Shown: positions 1-8,968 of the stretch, one piece after another
Position numbering within the stretch: position 1 is the first letter of the stretch
Layout: each line of letters begins with the position of its first letter
Origin: Planctobacterium marinum
GTDB lineage: Bacteria; Pseudomonadota; Gammaproteobacteria; Enterobacterales; Alteromonadaceae
Direction of reading: 5' to 3'
Assembly (NCBI RefSeq): GCF_020687805.1
Contig: NZ_JAJEWQ010000001.1
Span: 540,973 to 604,972 of the forward strand
Length of the DNA: 64,000 nucleotides
The notes under the pieces: generated by a model
Seen by the model: only the letters and a program-made list of their open reading frames with translations
The model's database searches: none
What the model was told of the DNA's origin: nothing
Program-made: the position numbers and the translations under genes

Positions 1-1103
1 GCGACAATTAACGTGGCCCGGCGCTGACGCATAAACCACCACAGTATTGCCACCGCTAAGAAGACACCCATCACTAAATTACTGCTTACCAGATTTATCG
101 CCCGATAGATAAACACCGATGCATCAAAAGATTGCACCATGGTAAGTTGTTGCGGGTTCAACATATTGGTGTTGATTTCGTTAACCTTATCTTTGACTTC
201 CAGCAACGTGGCCAGCACATTGGCATTATTCTCCCGGTCAATGCGGATGGAAATAGCCGGGTTGCCATTTTGAATACTGACGTAATTCTCATCACCACCC
301 TGGATGCGAATTTCAGCAATATCATTGAGCTTGATGGGACTGCCATTGCGCCATTCCAGAATCATTTCGCCCATTTGCTGGGGCTGATATTTGCCTTCAA
401 AGCGCAATGTGTATTTGCGACGCCCGACTTCGACAAAGCCACCGGAAACATCATTTGCCGATCCTAACAACCGGGAAATGTTGGTAATATCAACGCCCAG
501 CTCAGCAGCGCGATAAGGGTCAAACACGATCTGAAACTCTTCTTCGCTTCCCCGACCTGATTGCATTTGAGCGCGAGAGACTCCGGGAATGGCTTCCAGT
601 TGTGGCCGGATACTTTCATCAAAATAGTTAATAAACTCTTTGATATCTTTATTGTTGCCGGGCAATTTTTGCAAAAAGAAATAAGTCAGAGCAGGCTGGC
701 CACCGCCCCCACCACCTAACATGATGTTAGGTGACAATGCATCTCTGGGCAGTGGTGGAATGCGGTTCATTCGGCTGATGACTTCAATTAGCGTTTTTTG
801 CATATCGGTTTCGAGGCCAAATTCCAGGTTTATCCAGGCATTCCCCTGATTGGCAAACGTCGACATGGTTCTCATACCGGGTAACCCTTGCAACACCTCT
901 TCCTGGGGCTCCAGGATTTCTGATTCAATTTCCTGAGGTGCAGCCGCACGCCATGAGGTCTGAATACTGATTCTGGGACGTTCAATGTCCGGGAACAGTT
1001 GCACGGGAAGCTCCGATAAACTAAATAATCCCAGAAAGGTAATGATACCCACGACGATAGCCACGCCGGAGGCATTTTTTAATGCTGCTTTGGTAATATC
1101 CAT
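1..1103 (-). CDS. RND efflux permease, N-terminal part (cut by window edge)
   Basis: Inner-membrane proton-driven drug/metal efflux pump subunit of the AcrB/HAE family. The reading frame is open from an ATG at 1103 down to base 1, so only the first ~367 residues are here. Visible are TM1 (VAIVVGIITFLGLFSL, near residues 14-30), the family motif LPVQLFPDIERPRI, the first porter subdomains and the beginning of TM2 (MGVFLAVAILWWFM). A glycine run (GGGGGGQ) sits near residue 115. The start is preceded by a GGGAC-like ribosome site. No membrane-fusion-protein gene lies upstream, where it normally would, so the partner is either downstream outside the window or encoded elsewhere. Family assignment is firm; substrate is unknown. 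Confidence 0.9.
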   Translation of the reverse strand, partial: MDITKAALKNASGVAIVVGIITFLGLFSLSELPVQLFPDIERPRISIQTSWRAAAPQEIESEILEPQEEVLQGLPGMRTMSTFANQGNAWINLEFGLETDMQKTLIEVISRMNRIPPLPRDALSPNIMLGGGGGGQPALTYFFLQKLPGNNKDIKEFINYFDESIRPQLEAIPGVSRAQMQSGRGSEEEFQIVFDPYRAAELGVDITNISRLLGSANDVSGGFVEVGRRKYTLRFEGKYQPQQMGEMILEWRNGSPIKLNDIAEIRIQGGDENYVSIQNGNPAISIRIDRENNANVLATLLEVKDKVNEINTNMLNPQQLTMVQSFDASVFIYRAINLVSSNLVMGVFLAVAILWWFMRQRRATLIV

Positions 1104-1347
1104 TGTTGTCCCGGATTTGTTATTTTATTGTTGCAACTATAGGTCGAACAAAAAAAGAAAAAAGTTTAAATCCGTTAGCCGTCGATTTATCACGATAAAC
1201 AGCAAATGCCGTGAAAGATGTTACAAAGCGTGTTTTTTGACACATTTGCAACACACTGCAGCTTAAGCCTTAAATACCATTAAAAACAGTAGCTTACTAA
1301 AGTTAACAGGTCATTCGGAACAGACGGCAGATGAACTCAATAGTGTT

Positions 1348-1365
1348 GTCGTAAAATTTTACGAC
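1348..1365. promoter_or_regulatory. 18-bp perfect palindrome, candidate operator
   Basis: GTCGTAAAATTTTACGAC is a perfect palindrome about 245 bp upstream of the RND permease start. The size and symmetry fit a dimeric repressor site such as a TetR-type operator, which often control RND pumps, but no such regulator is in the window. Function is inferred from symmetry and position only. Confidence 0.35.
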
Positions 1366-1419
1366 CACCAAAGAAATCAGAATCTAATAAAAATTAGGTG
1401 AGAGATTGACCTGAGGAAG

Positions 1420-1435
1420 TTGCAGGAACCTGCAA
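1420..1435. promoter_or_regulatory. 7+7 inverted repeat, candidate operator
   Basis: TTGCAGG-AA-CCTGCAA, a perfect inverted repeat with a 2-nt centre, about 55 bp from the palindrome at 1348. It is too small for a terminator and has no T run. It is a possible second regulator site upstream of the RND gene. Confidence 0.3.
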
Positions 1436-1755
1436 ATAGCTAATATTGTCCCGTAACGTTCTGCCACTAATGTCGATGATGGCAGCTTACCTATCCATTG
1501 AATAATAAGACCCGGGACGGTGGTTTTATTGAGAGCGTACAGCCCACATGCTGTATATGCACAGAGTTACATTAATGGTTTAGCCACATCGTGCAACAGA
1601 AGCCAGTTATCACATGATTGTGAGAATTTTACGCACACAGCTGTGGTCAACATTAACCGCCAGCTTCCTTTATGCGCACAGCCCTTTAACGTTCAGCGTT
1701 AACCGCGAATACCACTCTTTGCCCGAAGTATTGACTACGAGTGAGCAACTACCAC

Positions 1756-2580
1756 TCAGGCATTGATCATTTCTTTGACTTTATCGCGGTGACTGCGACT
1801 CACTTTTAATTCGGTGCCATTGTGCAGCACTAAATGGTATTCACCGCTGATGTGGCTGATCAGTTTATTGACGTAATTGATGTTTACTATGGCACTGCGA
1901 TGCACGCGAACGAAGCGACGCGGATCGAGATCGTCGATTAGCTCTTTCATGGTCCGCCGCATAATATGGGTTCCATCCTGAGCATGGACACACATATAGT
2001 CGCCTGCCGCGTCAATCCATTGAATTTCCTCTACGGACACTCGGGTAACTTCGGAGCCGTCCTTAATAGCCAGCACTGTCGGGTATGGGTTTGCCGAGAT
2101 GGGTTCGCCTTCGGCTAACTTGCGCAGGATATCTTCGCAATCATCGCCGGTGAAATCAGCGATTAAACTTGCCAGTTTGTGTTTATGCACCCCTTCCTGT
2201 ACCTGGCTAAGAGTCTCTTCAACCTTTTGCAGTGCCTCTTTTAAACGTTTGTCGTCAACAGGCTTTAACACGTAATCCAGGGCGTGAATATCAAACGCTT
2301 TGATTGCATAGCTATCAAAGGCAGTAACAAAGATGATTAGCGGTAAAGGCTGACCGGTATCCCTGAGTTTATTGATTACCTGAAATCCATTGAGCCCGGG
2401 CATCTGAATATCCAAAAACACCAGGTCTGGTTTTAATTGGGGGATCTCGTCAACGGCAATATTCCCGCTGGCACACTGCCCGATGACCTCAACATTATCA
2501 AATGCACCTAGTCGAATCGCTAACCCTTTCCTGGCCAGCGGTTCATCATCCACAATTACTGCTTTAATTTTTTTATCCAT
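1756..2580 (-). CDS. LytTR-family response regulator
   Basis: Cytoplasmic DNA-binding response regulator of 274 residues. The N-terminal receiver shows the acidic pair D12/D13, the phospho-acceptor D57 (LVFLDIQMPG), T86 and K107 (LKPVDD). The C-terminal LytTR domain begins near residue 165 and contains the typical IQWIDAAGDY, RRTMKEL and VHRSAIVN segments that contact DNA. Its start overlaps the end of the preceding kinase gene by 8 nt, so the two are translated together as a two-component pair. The target is unknown; the next gene along the strand is the RND permease 650 bp away, which is a possible target but unproven. Confidence 0.93.
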   Translation of the reverse strand: MDKKIKAVIVDDEPLARKGLAIRLGAFDNVEVIGQCASGNIAVDEIPQLKPDLVFLDIQMPGLNGFQVINKLRDTGQPLPLIIFVTAFDSYAIKAFDIHALDYVLKPVDDKRLKEALQKVEETLSQVQEGVHKHKLASLIADFTGDDCEDILRKLAEGEPISANPYPTVLAIKDGSEVTRVSVEEIQWIDAAGDYMCVHAQDGTHIMRRTMKELIDDLDPRRFVRVHRSAIVNINYVNKLISHISGEYHLVLHNGTELKVSRSHRDKVKEMINA

Positions 2581-3649
2581 TGTCTACTAATTCGTAAGGT
2601 ATTCTGATACTAACTTTAATTCCGGTAGGGTCGTTATGCGACACCACAAATGAATAATCTTGCCCATATAATGAGTGTAATCGTTCCTGAATATTGGTCA
2701 ATCCCACGCCATTGGTGCGATGCAACTGACCATTCACGATATCGGCGCCGGGCCCGTTATCAGCCACTTCCAATAATAAATCCCGGCCAAACAATCGAGT
2801 GGCTATACAAATTTCGCCCCCCTGTTCCATTTTGGAGATGGCGTATTTGATGGCGTTTTCCACTAGCGGTTGTAATATCAGGCTGGGCACCAGGGCTTTA
2901 CTGGTATCTTCATCAACCTTCCACTGCACGTCAAGCCGCTCATCAAAGCGTACCTTTTCAATATCAAGATACAAACTCAGTGCCTGAATTTCCTGTTCCA
3001 GAGGGACTTTTTTAATCGGATCTTTATCCAGAGAATAACGTAAGAAGTCGCTTAATCGGCTGACCATTTCTTCAGCCGTTTTGTTTTCCTTAACCAATAT
3101 CAACGTAGAAATCGCATTCAAGGTATTAAACAAAAAATGCGGGTTGAGCTGATAACGCAACATTTTAATATGTGCCTGGTGGGCCATTGCGTTGGATTTC
3201 AGCGCATTTTGCTTCTCTTTTTGCAGCAACTGATAGTTTTTGATACCGAAATACAATCCCGTCCAGCACATCAGTATGAAGAAGGAGTTCAGGCTGCCAT
3301 TCAAATAATAATACCAGTCCTCGGGACGATACCCATGCTTATAAATCTCCCAAAAGTGTACATTTTTCATCACCTGCCATAGCAAAGACACCACAAAGCA
3401 GGATACCAGCACAGACAATAACATTTGCCAGGGTTGCAGCTTGGCAACCTTTTGATAAACATAGCGCAGAGGAATACTAATCAGGCAACCAGCAATAGCG
3501 TTCAGGAAAATGACAAAGATCCAAACAGTTCGCATGTCATGTAAGAACGACCCGATATAATAAACCAGAGCAAAGCCAGCCCAGCCACCAACATGCAGTG
3601 TCCAGAACAAGCGCTCTCTGTCTTCAAATAGTTTATGCCAGTTAACCAA
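2573..3649 (-). CDS. LytS/YehU-type sensor histidine kinase
   Basis: Membrane sensor kinase of 358 residues, partner of the LytTR regulator directly downstream (8-nt overlap). The N-terminal part has about four hydrophobic segments (residues ~15-140) with no recognisable sensor domain. The His_kinase (PF06580-type) phospho-acceptor motif is LRYQLNPHFLFNTLNAI, followed by an ATP-binding domain with LVENAIKYA and DNGPGAD. The start is a TTG; the first residues (FEDRERLFWTLHVGGW) resemble the usual N-terminus of this family, which supports this start although the ribosome site is weak. The stimulus is not evident from sequence. Confidence 0.92.
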   Translation of the reverse strand: MVNWHKLFEDRERLFWTLHVGGWAGFALVYYIGSFLHDMRTVWIFVIFLNAIAGCLISIPLRYVYQKVAKLQPWQMLLSVLVSCFVVSLLWQVMKNVHFWEIYKHGYRPEDWYYYLNGSLNSFFILMCWTGLYFGIKNYQLLQKEKQNALKSNAMAHQAHIKMLRYQLNPHFLFNTLNAISTLILVKENKTAEEMVSRLSDFLRYSLDKDPIKKVPLEQEIQALSLYLDIEKVRFDERLDVQWKVDEDTSKALVPSLILQPLVENAIKYAISKMEQGGEICIATRLFGRDLLLEVADNGPGADIVNGQLHRTNGVGLTNIQERLHSLYGQDYSFVVSHNDPTGIKVSIRIPYELVDNG

Positions 3650-3762
3650 ATGACAATTCCAATGATGATTTGAGGGAAATTATACGACATCCCAATGCAA
3701 TGCGTTTGCTGCTTGTCCTGCAACAAACGCTATTGGTCGCATAATTTGAAAGAAAGGCGAAT

Positions 3763-4242
3763 TTAATACGAAATATTAAGTCTTTTCAACCAGTGTACCC
3801 ACCACCATGCAGGCCCCACCAGTAAAAATTGTAGATCTTTGAAAAATGACGGTTTTTTACCTTCAATATGATGCCCGACAAACTGCAATATCCACATTAC
3901 AACAAACAGTACCAGACTAAATTGCAGTACATTGATGCCCTGTTGATACATGGCCTCTATACTCAAAAAAACCGCCATGGTCATCAGTGTCATTGCGGCC
4001 CCGATAGGCCCGGACAAGCGAAAGTAGTAATAGAGTGTGGGTATCGCCAGAATATGTGCAAAAGTAATATCCATTGCAGCTAAAAATTCTGGCACTGGCA
4101 CTAACCACACCAGCGCTATAGTAACCCAAAATATCGCCGGAACGGCAATACCATGGATCAAGATATTGGTTCGATTTTGATGACTTTCTCCGTACTCACT
4201 GAGTAAGGCATCTATCTGTCGGTGATGAATTTGCTGAATCAT
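3763..4242 (-). CDS. Mpo1-like (DUF962/YGL010W) membrane protein
   Basis: Small integral membrane protein of 159 residues. The N-terminal YGESHQNRTNILIHGIAVP and the later QFVGHHIEGKKPSF segments are hallmarks of the Mpo1/YGL010W family, with conserved histidines that bind iron in the yeast 2-hydroxy-fatty-acid dioxygenase. Four hydrophobic helices are visible between. By family knowledge it may act in 2-hydroxy fatty acid alpha-oxidation, but bacterial members are mostly uncharacterised. It appears to be a single-gene unit. Confidence 0.85.
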   Translation of the reverse strand: MIQQIHHRQIDALLSEYGESHQNRTNILIHGIAVPAIFWVTIALVWLVPVPEFLAAMDITFAHILAIPTLYYYFRLSGPIGAAMTLMTMAVFLSIEAMYQQGINVLQFSLVLFVVMWILQFVGHHIEGKKPSFFKDLQFLLVGPAWWWVHWLKRLNISY

Positions 4243-4311
4243 GATTTGTTAATTTTTTGTTATAATCCAGCGTCAGCATAAATTATGTCTGGTTTTTGAG
4301 CAACTGCTGTT

Positions 4312-5007
4312 TTATTGGCTGACCATTAACCGCTCCAGTAATGCTTCGGTGTAATGATTCTTTTCCTCGAAGCGCAAACCGTAATAAAAATACAGTTCAT
4401 CCATACGCACATTCATTACTTCCGAACGAAACTTGAAATCCTCCTGATTACCGGGCGCACTAATAGTCAGCATGATTTGCTTATCTTCAATCTTTTCCCG
4501 GCCTTTGCGGGTAACACCAACCCGGCAACCGCTGCCAGAAATATCCAGAATCATGCCTTCACCAAGACGACTTTTATGTTCATCAGATATTTTCGATTGC
4601 ACAGCATTGAGCTCACAGGGTACCCGAATTTGGGTTCTTTTTTCTGCCCGTAACCCCTGCACCTGCACCGCTTCCGGAAAGTTTACCCAGACAGCATGGA
4701 TAGGCGACATGGTAATCGCCTTAACTTTGGCTTTAAAGGCCACAATTTCTCCACTGTCTTCCAGCACCAGGCGCACGATGACCTGCCCGTCAACATATAA
4801 TCCATCGCGCAATGGACCGTATTTTTTTTCATCCGGGAATTTGAAAATCAACGTTTTTCGGCCATCCGCCCCGATAAACTCGGAGCGAACGCGTTTGACT
4901 GTGTTGGGAAAGCTAAGCTGAAAATCCACCGGTAAGCCGGGTTTTAGTGAGCGCAGTTTATTCACATCCGCGCTGGAAAGTTTTTGTCTGGAAGCCAAAA
5001 TCGCCAT
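4312..5007 (-). CDS. PilZ-domain protein, YcgR-like c-di-GMP effector
   Basis: Cytoplasmic protein of 231 residues with a YcgR-like N-terminal domain (residues ~20-105, VDFQLSFPNTVKRVRSEFIG) and a C-terminal PilZ domain. The two c-di-GMP-binding motifs are visible: KRTQIRVPC (RxxxR type) and LDISGSGCRVG (D/NxSxxG). Such proteins bind c-di-GMP and modulate motility or surface behaviour. It stands alone, divergent from the M61 peptidase gene, and may respond to the four GGDEF/EAL enzymes elsewhere in this window. Domain call is firm; target is unknown. Confidence 0.88.
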   Translation of the reverse strand: MAILASRQKLSSADVNKLRSLKPGLPVDFQLSFPNTVKRVRSEFIGADGRKTLIFKFPDEKKYGPLRDGLYVDGQVIVRLVLEDSGEIVAFKAKVKAITMSPIHAVWVNFPEAVQVQGLRAEKRTQIRVPCELNAVQSKISDEHKSRLGEGMILDISGSGCRVGVTRKGREKIEDKQIMLTISAPGNQEDFKFRSEVMNVRMDELYFYYGLRFEEKNHYTEALLERLMVSQ

Positions 5008-5206
5008 AGGCGTAACATTACTCTTTTTGTTTATCGGGTTGTCGGCTTGCTTATCGGCAGCTTGCCGTTTCGCCTAAGCACAAACTATGCGATATTTACC
5101 CGGGTGTCTCAATATCAAATTGGACCCTGCGGGTTATTATCGTTATATTTTAGCTGCCCTCAGTGCATCTTTCCCCCAAAAAGTGACGTCAAATTTTCAG
5201 GAAATT

Positions 5207-7003
5207 ATGAAAGCAAGCAATTCAAAATTACATTATCAACTTAGTATAGACGCTATTTCTAAACACACGTTTAATGTGGAGATCCACATTGACTCAGCAG
5301 ACTTTGACGAACTAAACCTGACTCTCCCCTGTTGGATCCCAGGCAGTTACATGGTGCGGGATTTTGCCAAAAACCTGCTCACCATCAGCGCCTGCAACGA
5401 GCAAAACCAGGCACTGCCTGTGACACAGTTGGACAAGCAAAGCTGGCAGGTAAGCCAATGCCAGGCAAAAACCATCATTCGCTACCAGGTTTATGCCTTT
5501 GATCTTTCTATACGGGCAGCATTTTTAGACACAGAATATGGCTTTGCCAACGGTACCAGTGTGTTTCTGAAAGTACAGGAACTGCATGAACAGGCGAGTA
5601 CGGTGGCGATCCTGGCTGACAACCTGTTACCTAACTGGCGCACTTTTACCGCCATGACACAGCTGGACGTAAACGACACAGGTATCGGGCTATATCGTGT
5701 CAGTGATTATGCCGACTTAATAGAACACCCAATATTATTTGCTGACGCAGATGTGCTGGAGTTTGAAGTAGAAGGCATCAATTTTAAGATGGTATTAGCC
5801 GGAGGGCACAATGCCGATCTGCCACGCATAAAATCAGATCTGGAAAAAATATGTCAGCACCATCTCAATTTATTCAGTAGCGATATTGACATTAAACACT
5901 ACCTGTTTATGACATTGCTTTCTGAATCAGATTTTGGCGGTTTAGAGCATACCCACTCCACGGCATTATTATTTAGCCGCAATGAACTACCGACAGTAGC
6001 TGAGCAACATACCATGACCGATGGTTATCGTTCATTTCTGGGCCTCTGTAGCCACGAACTGTTTCACACCTGGCATGTTAAACGAATCAAGCCCAAAGTG
6101 TACCTGACACCGGATCTTTCCAAAGAGTGTTATTCAGAGCAGTTATGGATATATGAAGGCTTTACTTCTTACTACGACGATTTCAGCCTGTTGCGGTCAC
6201 AGATTATTAACCAGGAAAGCTACCTGGAGTTATTAGGGCAAACCTTAACGCGTTTGTATCGCACAGAAGGTCGAAAAGTTCAAACCGTGACACAATCCAG
6301 CTTTGAAGCCTGGACTAAATTCTACAAACAGGATGAAAATGCCGTTAATGGCATCGTTTCTTATTACATCAAAGGCGCGGTAATTGCCCTGTGTCTGGAC
6401 TTGCTCATCAAACGAGAAAGTCAACATAAACAGAGTCTGGATGATGTTATGCAGGCCCTGTGGCAGGACTTCGGCAAACCGTTATCCGGAACAGACAACC
6501 AGGTAATACATGAATTACTGCGCGACAAACTGCATCTGGACCTGAGCGAGTTTTTAGATAAAGCGCTTTACAGTACCGATGAGTTACCATGGCAGGAGCT
6601 GCTGGCCAGCTTTGGCATAACGTCACATTTTCGCGCCCGCAATAACCTAAAGGATATCGGTGGTAAAAAAGGCGCGTATGATAGCAACGCCGTTGATCTT
6701 GGCATGCATTACAGCAGTGATTCTTCCGGTATTACGGTGCAACAGGTAAGTAACGGACGCGCAGCGCAACATGCGGGCCTGCAAAAAGGTGATCGCATTG
6801 TGGCACTGAATCAGTGGGATTTAAAAGGTAAAACTCTTGAAACTGAACTGGCCAAATATCCACTGGGGTCAAGTGTTGAACTTACCTTGTTCAGACGTGG
6901 CCGACTATTGCAGGTGTCGCTACAGATTCAGGCTGCCGAGAAAGATACAATTTACCTCACCATCGACGATCCGGTTATGGCGCGCCTTTGGTTAGGAGAA
7001 TAA
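5207..7003 (+). CDS. M61-family (glycyl aminopeptidase-like) metallopeptidase with PDZ domain
   Basis: 598-residue zinc peptidase. The open frame extends 40 codons upstream, but the ATG at 5207 has an AGGA ribosome site 4 nt away and gives the usual family N-terminus (LHYQLSIDA..HTFNVEIHID). The N-terminal beta domain carries the LPCWIPGSYMVRDFAKN motif. The catalytic zinc site is HELFH at 283-287 followed by TWHVKRIKP, with the third ligand in YEGFTSYYDD. A PDZ domain (GRAAQHAGLQKGDRIVAL) is near the C-terminus. No signal peptide is apparent, so it is probably cytosolic. It ends 2 nt from the convergent M23 gene. Confidence 0.93.
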   Translation: MKASNSKLHYQLSIDAISKHTFNVEIHIDSADFDELNLTLPCWIPGSYMVRDFAKNLLTISACNEQNQALPVTQLDKQSWQVSQCQAKTIIRYQVYAFDLSIRAAFLDTEYGFANGTSVFLKVQELHEQASTVAILADNLLPNWRTFTAMTQLDVNDTGIGLYRVSDYADLIEHPILFADADVLEFEVEGINFKMVLAGGHNADLPRIKSDLEKICQHHLNLFSSDIDIKHYLFMTLLSESDFGGLEHTHSTALLFSRNELPTVAEQHTMTDGYRSFLGLCSHELFHTWHVKRIKPKVYLTPDLSKECYSEQLWIYEGFTSYYDDFSLLRSQIINQESYLELLGQTLTRLYRTEGRKVQTVTQSSFEAWTKFYKQDENAVNGIVSYYIKGAVIALCLDLLIKRESQHKQSLDDVMQALWQDFGKPLSGTDNQVIHELLRDKLHLDLSEFLDKALYSTDELPWQELLASFGITSHFRARNNLKDIGGKKGAYDSNAVDLGMHYSSDSSGITVQQVSNGRAAQHAGLQKGDRIVALNQWDLKGKTLETELAKYPLGSSVELTLFRRGRLLQVSLQIQAAEKDTIYLTIDDPVMARLWLGE

Positions 7004-7005
7004 CC

Positions 7006-7812
7006 TTAGGGCGCCATAGTGGGTACGAGAAGTTGCGGATCAACGCGCTTTTCGTACCAGTTCATTCGCCAATCTAAATGGGGGCCAGTCACTCTTCCGG
7101 TATCACCAATCTCAGCGATAAGTTGCCCCTGTTTAACACGTTGTCCCACCTCGACATGACCCTTGTGTAAGTGCAGAAACGTAGAAGAAACACCATAACC
7201 ATGATCAATAATTAAGGTGCCTCCCGAATAATACATATCCGGAACAAACAAGGTAACTAAACCATCTGCCGGGGCATATACCGGCTGCCCTATCGGTCCG
7301 GCCACATCTACTCCGTAGTGGGGCCGTTTTGGCTCACCATTTAATACTCTGCGACTACCATAAACACCGGAGATTGGGCCTTTAGCGGGCCAGATAAAGT
7401 CTTGTGCAAAGGCGGTATCTGCTTCAATACGGTCCCGCGCCTTACGCACCATTTGGGCATCTTGTCGGATACGCGTTAGGGTTGATTCAGGAGGCGTCAC
7501 CATTTTAGGTGGTAAACCATCAATGTGCTGCTCCTGATAGAGGCGTTTATCAATTACCAGTGCCTGCTTTTGTTCAGTACCGTCAGGTAAGCGCCAGGTT
7601 AATTGCCAGTTTAATTTGTCATCCCGGGAAAATCCCAGAGCAAACTCCCCTGTCGCGGCCAGGGTAATTTCCCGGTCGTCTAACCAAAGCTGACTACCTG
7701 CGGGAAGTTTACCGCGTAACAAACTGCCTTGCTGTTTTTCACCGCGTAACTCCAACGCCTGAACCTGACTTAAAAATAAGCACATTAAGAAAGCAGTCAG
7801 GCCCTTACGCAT
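7006..7812 (-). CDS. M23-family secreted peptidoglycan peptidase
   Basis: 268-residue exported LytM/M23 endopeptidase. I place the start at the ATG at 7812 rather than further upstream because it follows AAGGAG and opens with a clean signal peptide (MRKGLTAFLMCLFLSQVQA). The catalytic domain has the zinc motif HYGVDVAGPIG, GGTLIIDHGYGVSSTFLHLHKG (HxH) and GxxGRVTGPHLDW. It probably cuts peptidoglycan cross-links in the periplasm. Its first 8 nt overlap the end of the PTPS-like gene, so it is co-transcribed behind it, with no evident functional link. Confidence 0.92.
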   Translation of the reverse strand: MRKGLTAFLMCLFLSQVQALELRGEKQQGSLLRGKLPAGSQLWLDDREITLAATGEFALGFSRDDKLNWQLTWRLPDGTEQKQALVIDKRLYQEQHIDGLPPKMVTPPESTLTRIRQDAQMVRKARDRIEADTAFAQDFIWPAKGPISGVYGSRRVLNGEPKRPHYGVDVAGPIGQPVYAPADGLVTLFVPDMYYSGGTLIIDHGYGVSSTFLHLHKGHVEVGQRVKQGQLIAEIGDTGRVTGPHLDWRMNWYEKRVDPQLLVPTMAP

Positions 7813-8680
7813 ATGCGATTGCTCCTTTGCCAACGCCTTCAAAAGCCACAACTTCAACTGAGGTATCCGGAGTCAGAGCGGCCTGCTCGTTGGCCAGATA
7901 TTGCGCCAGACACTCTACCGTGGAATCAGTGTCCACAATCTCTGACTCAGCTTTAGGAATGATCAGTTCAAACTCGCCTTGCGATGATTCATAGGCAAAA
8001 CAGTAATAATCGCCCTGCGGAGCAATTTTTTGCAACGACTCAGACAATTGGCTCGCGGCTACAATATCTTCAGTTGTGCCGATATAAATATCGCTCCACC
8101 GGTTAGCCCAGTATCTCTGCCATTTTTCATCGAACTGACCATCCAGTTTCACCAATATTTTGGAGCGGTGACCATGAGCAATGCGTTGACAATTGCCATC
8201 GTGCTTTTTTAGCCCGTGGGTGTAGTGATAAAAGGCACCATCAATAACCTCAGTTCGCAGTGATAACGTAATATCGTCAACGTTTTCAGGTAAGTGGGTG
8301 GCTATGATTTCTTTTAAATACTGACTCACTGACTCCATCGTCACTTCTTCAGCATATATAAAGGCATACGCTTCAGGTGGGCAGCTTAATGCGATTTCTT
8401 TTTCCGGTCGAACGAAGTTTACAATGACATTATCATTGCGGTGGTCATTGCCTAACTTCACAAAAGCATGTTCTGCGGGTACCAACAGTTTGTGATCGAC
8501 ATATTCGTCAATCAGATATTTTAGTTCTTTTTTCACCTTTCCGAAGTCAAGTACCATGCTTTCTTCGTTTAATGCGCCATTGAGCACAACATCGACGATC
8601 CAACTCTCTCCCACCATGCCTCTTTTCGGGCACAAATAGGAAAAGTCCATAACAGTCAGATCGTTTACAAATAAATGCAT
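7805..8680 (-). CDS. Tandem PTPS/QueD-like protein (6-pyruvoyl tetrahydropterin synthase fold)
   Basis: 291-residue protein composed of two PTPS-like halves. The first half (1-~140) has the DFGKVKKELKYLIDEYVDHKLL signature but its zinc-ligand motif is replaced (CPKRGMVGES instead of CxxxHGH). The second half (~150-291) has NCQRIAHGHRSKI, i.e. the catalytic Cys and the HGH zinc ligands, and a C-terminal VVAFEGVGKGA matching the substrate Glu region, but no DFG/DH motif. Family knowledge suggests 6-carboxytetrahydropterin synthase or a related pterin/deazapurine step. Activity is uncertain given the division of motifs. The next gene on this strand is an M23 peptidase. Confidence 0.75.
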   Translation of the reverse strand: MHLFVNDLTVMDFSYLCPKRGMVGESWIVDVVLNGALNEESMVLDFGKVKKELKYLIDEYVDHKLLVPAEHAFVKLGNDHRNDNVIVNFVRPEKEIALSCPPEAYAFIYAEEVTMESVSQYLKEIIATHLPENVDDITLSLRTEVIDGAFYHYTHGLKKHDGNCQRIAHGHRSKILVKLDGQFDEKWQRYWANRWSDIYIGTTEDIVAASQLSESLQKIAPQGDYYCFAYESSQGEFELIIPKAESEIVDTDSTVECLAQYLANEQAALTPDTSVEVVAFEGVGKGAIAYA

Positions 8681-8839
8681 TCTTGTTTCATTACCTTATG
8701 ACAATTGCAATTTCAGCGTTTAGTTTAACACCTTTTAAAAGCAGAGCCTCAAACCAACTTAAAATTGTTTTAAAAACTATGAATTATACCCATTCCATCA
8801 AATACTTGCTCAACTCAATGGGAACTGAAATCCATTTTC

Positions 8840-8860
8840 AACGTGGCGCTGCGCCACGTT
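8840..8860. repeat. 10-bp perfect inverted repeat, 1-nt centre
   Basis: AACGTGGCGC-T-GCGCCACGTT, located between the end of yejK and the start of the PTPS-like gene (both minus strand). Neither side has a long T run, so it is a poor canonical terminator for yejK, though a stem of this stability could stop transcription or act as an operator for the gene starting at 8680. Confidence 0.4.
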
Positions 8861-8968
8861 CTCTTTGTTGTGTGAGGTTCGATGAACAACAGTATTATTT
8901 ACGTTCCGCGCCTTGACCTCATGGCGCTAAATCCAGTGCTGAGTGATTCGTACTTTACCGGGCTGGTA

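Larger units (their letters stand above)
1104..1755. other. 652-bp intergenic region upstream of the RND permease
   Basis: No convincing gene. Short open frames here (for example 1520-1702, plus strand) have no ribosome site and no recognisable protein. The stretch carries two short palindromes (listed separately) and an inverted repeat TTAACG-5 nt-CGTTAA at 1686-1702. It probably holds the RND promoter plus the 3' end region of the response-regulator gene. Confidence 0.5.

Noticed and set aside
4472-4921. 149-codon plus-strand frame inside the PilZ gene
   Set aside because: Antisense to a gene with clear PilZ motifs; the translation has no domain-like pattern.
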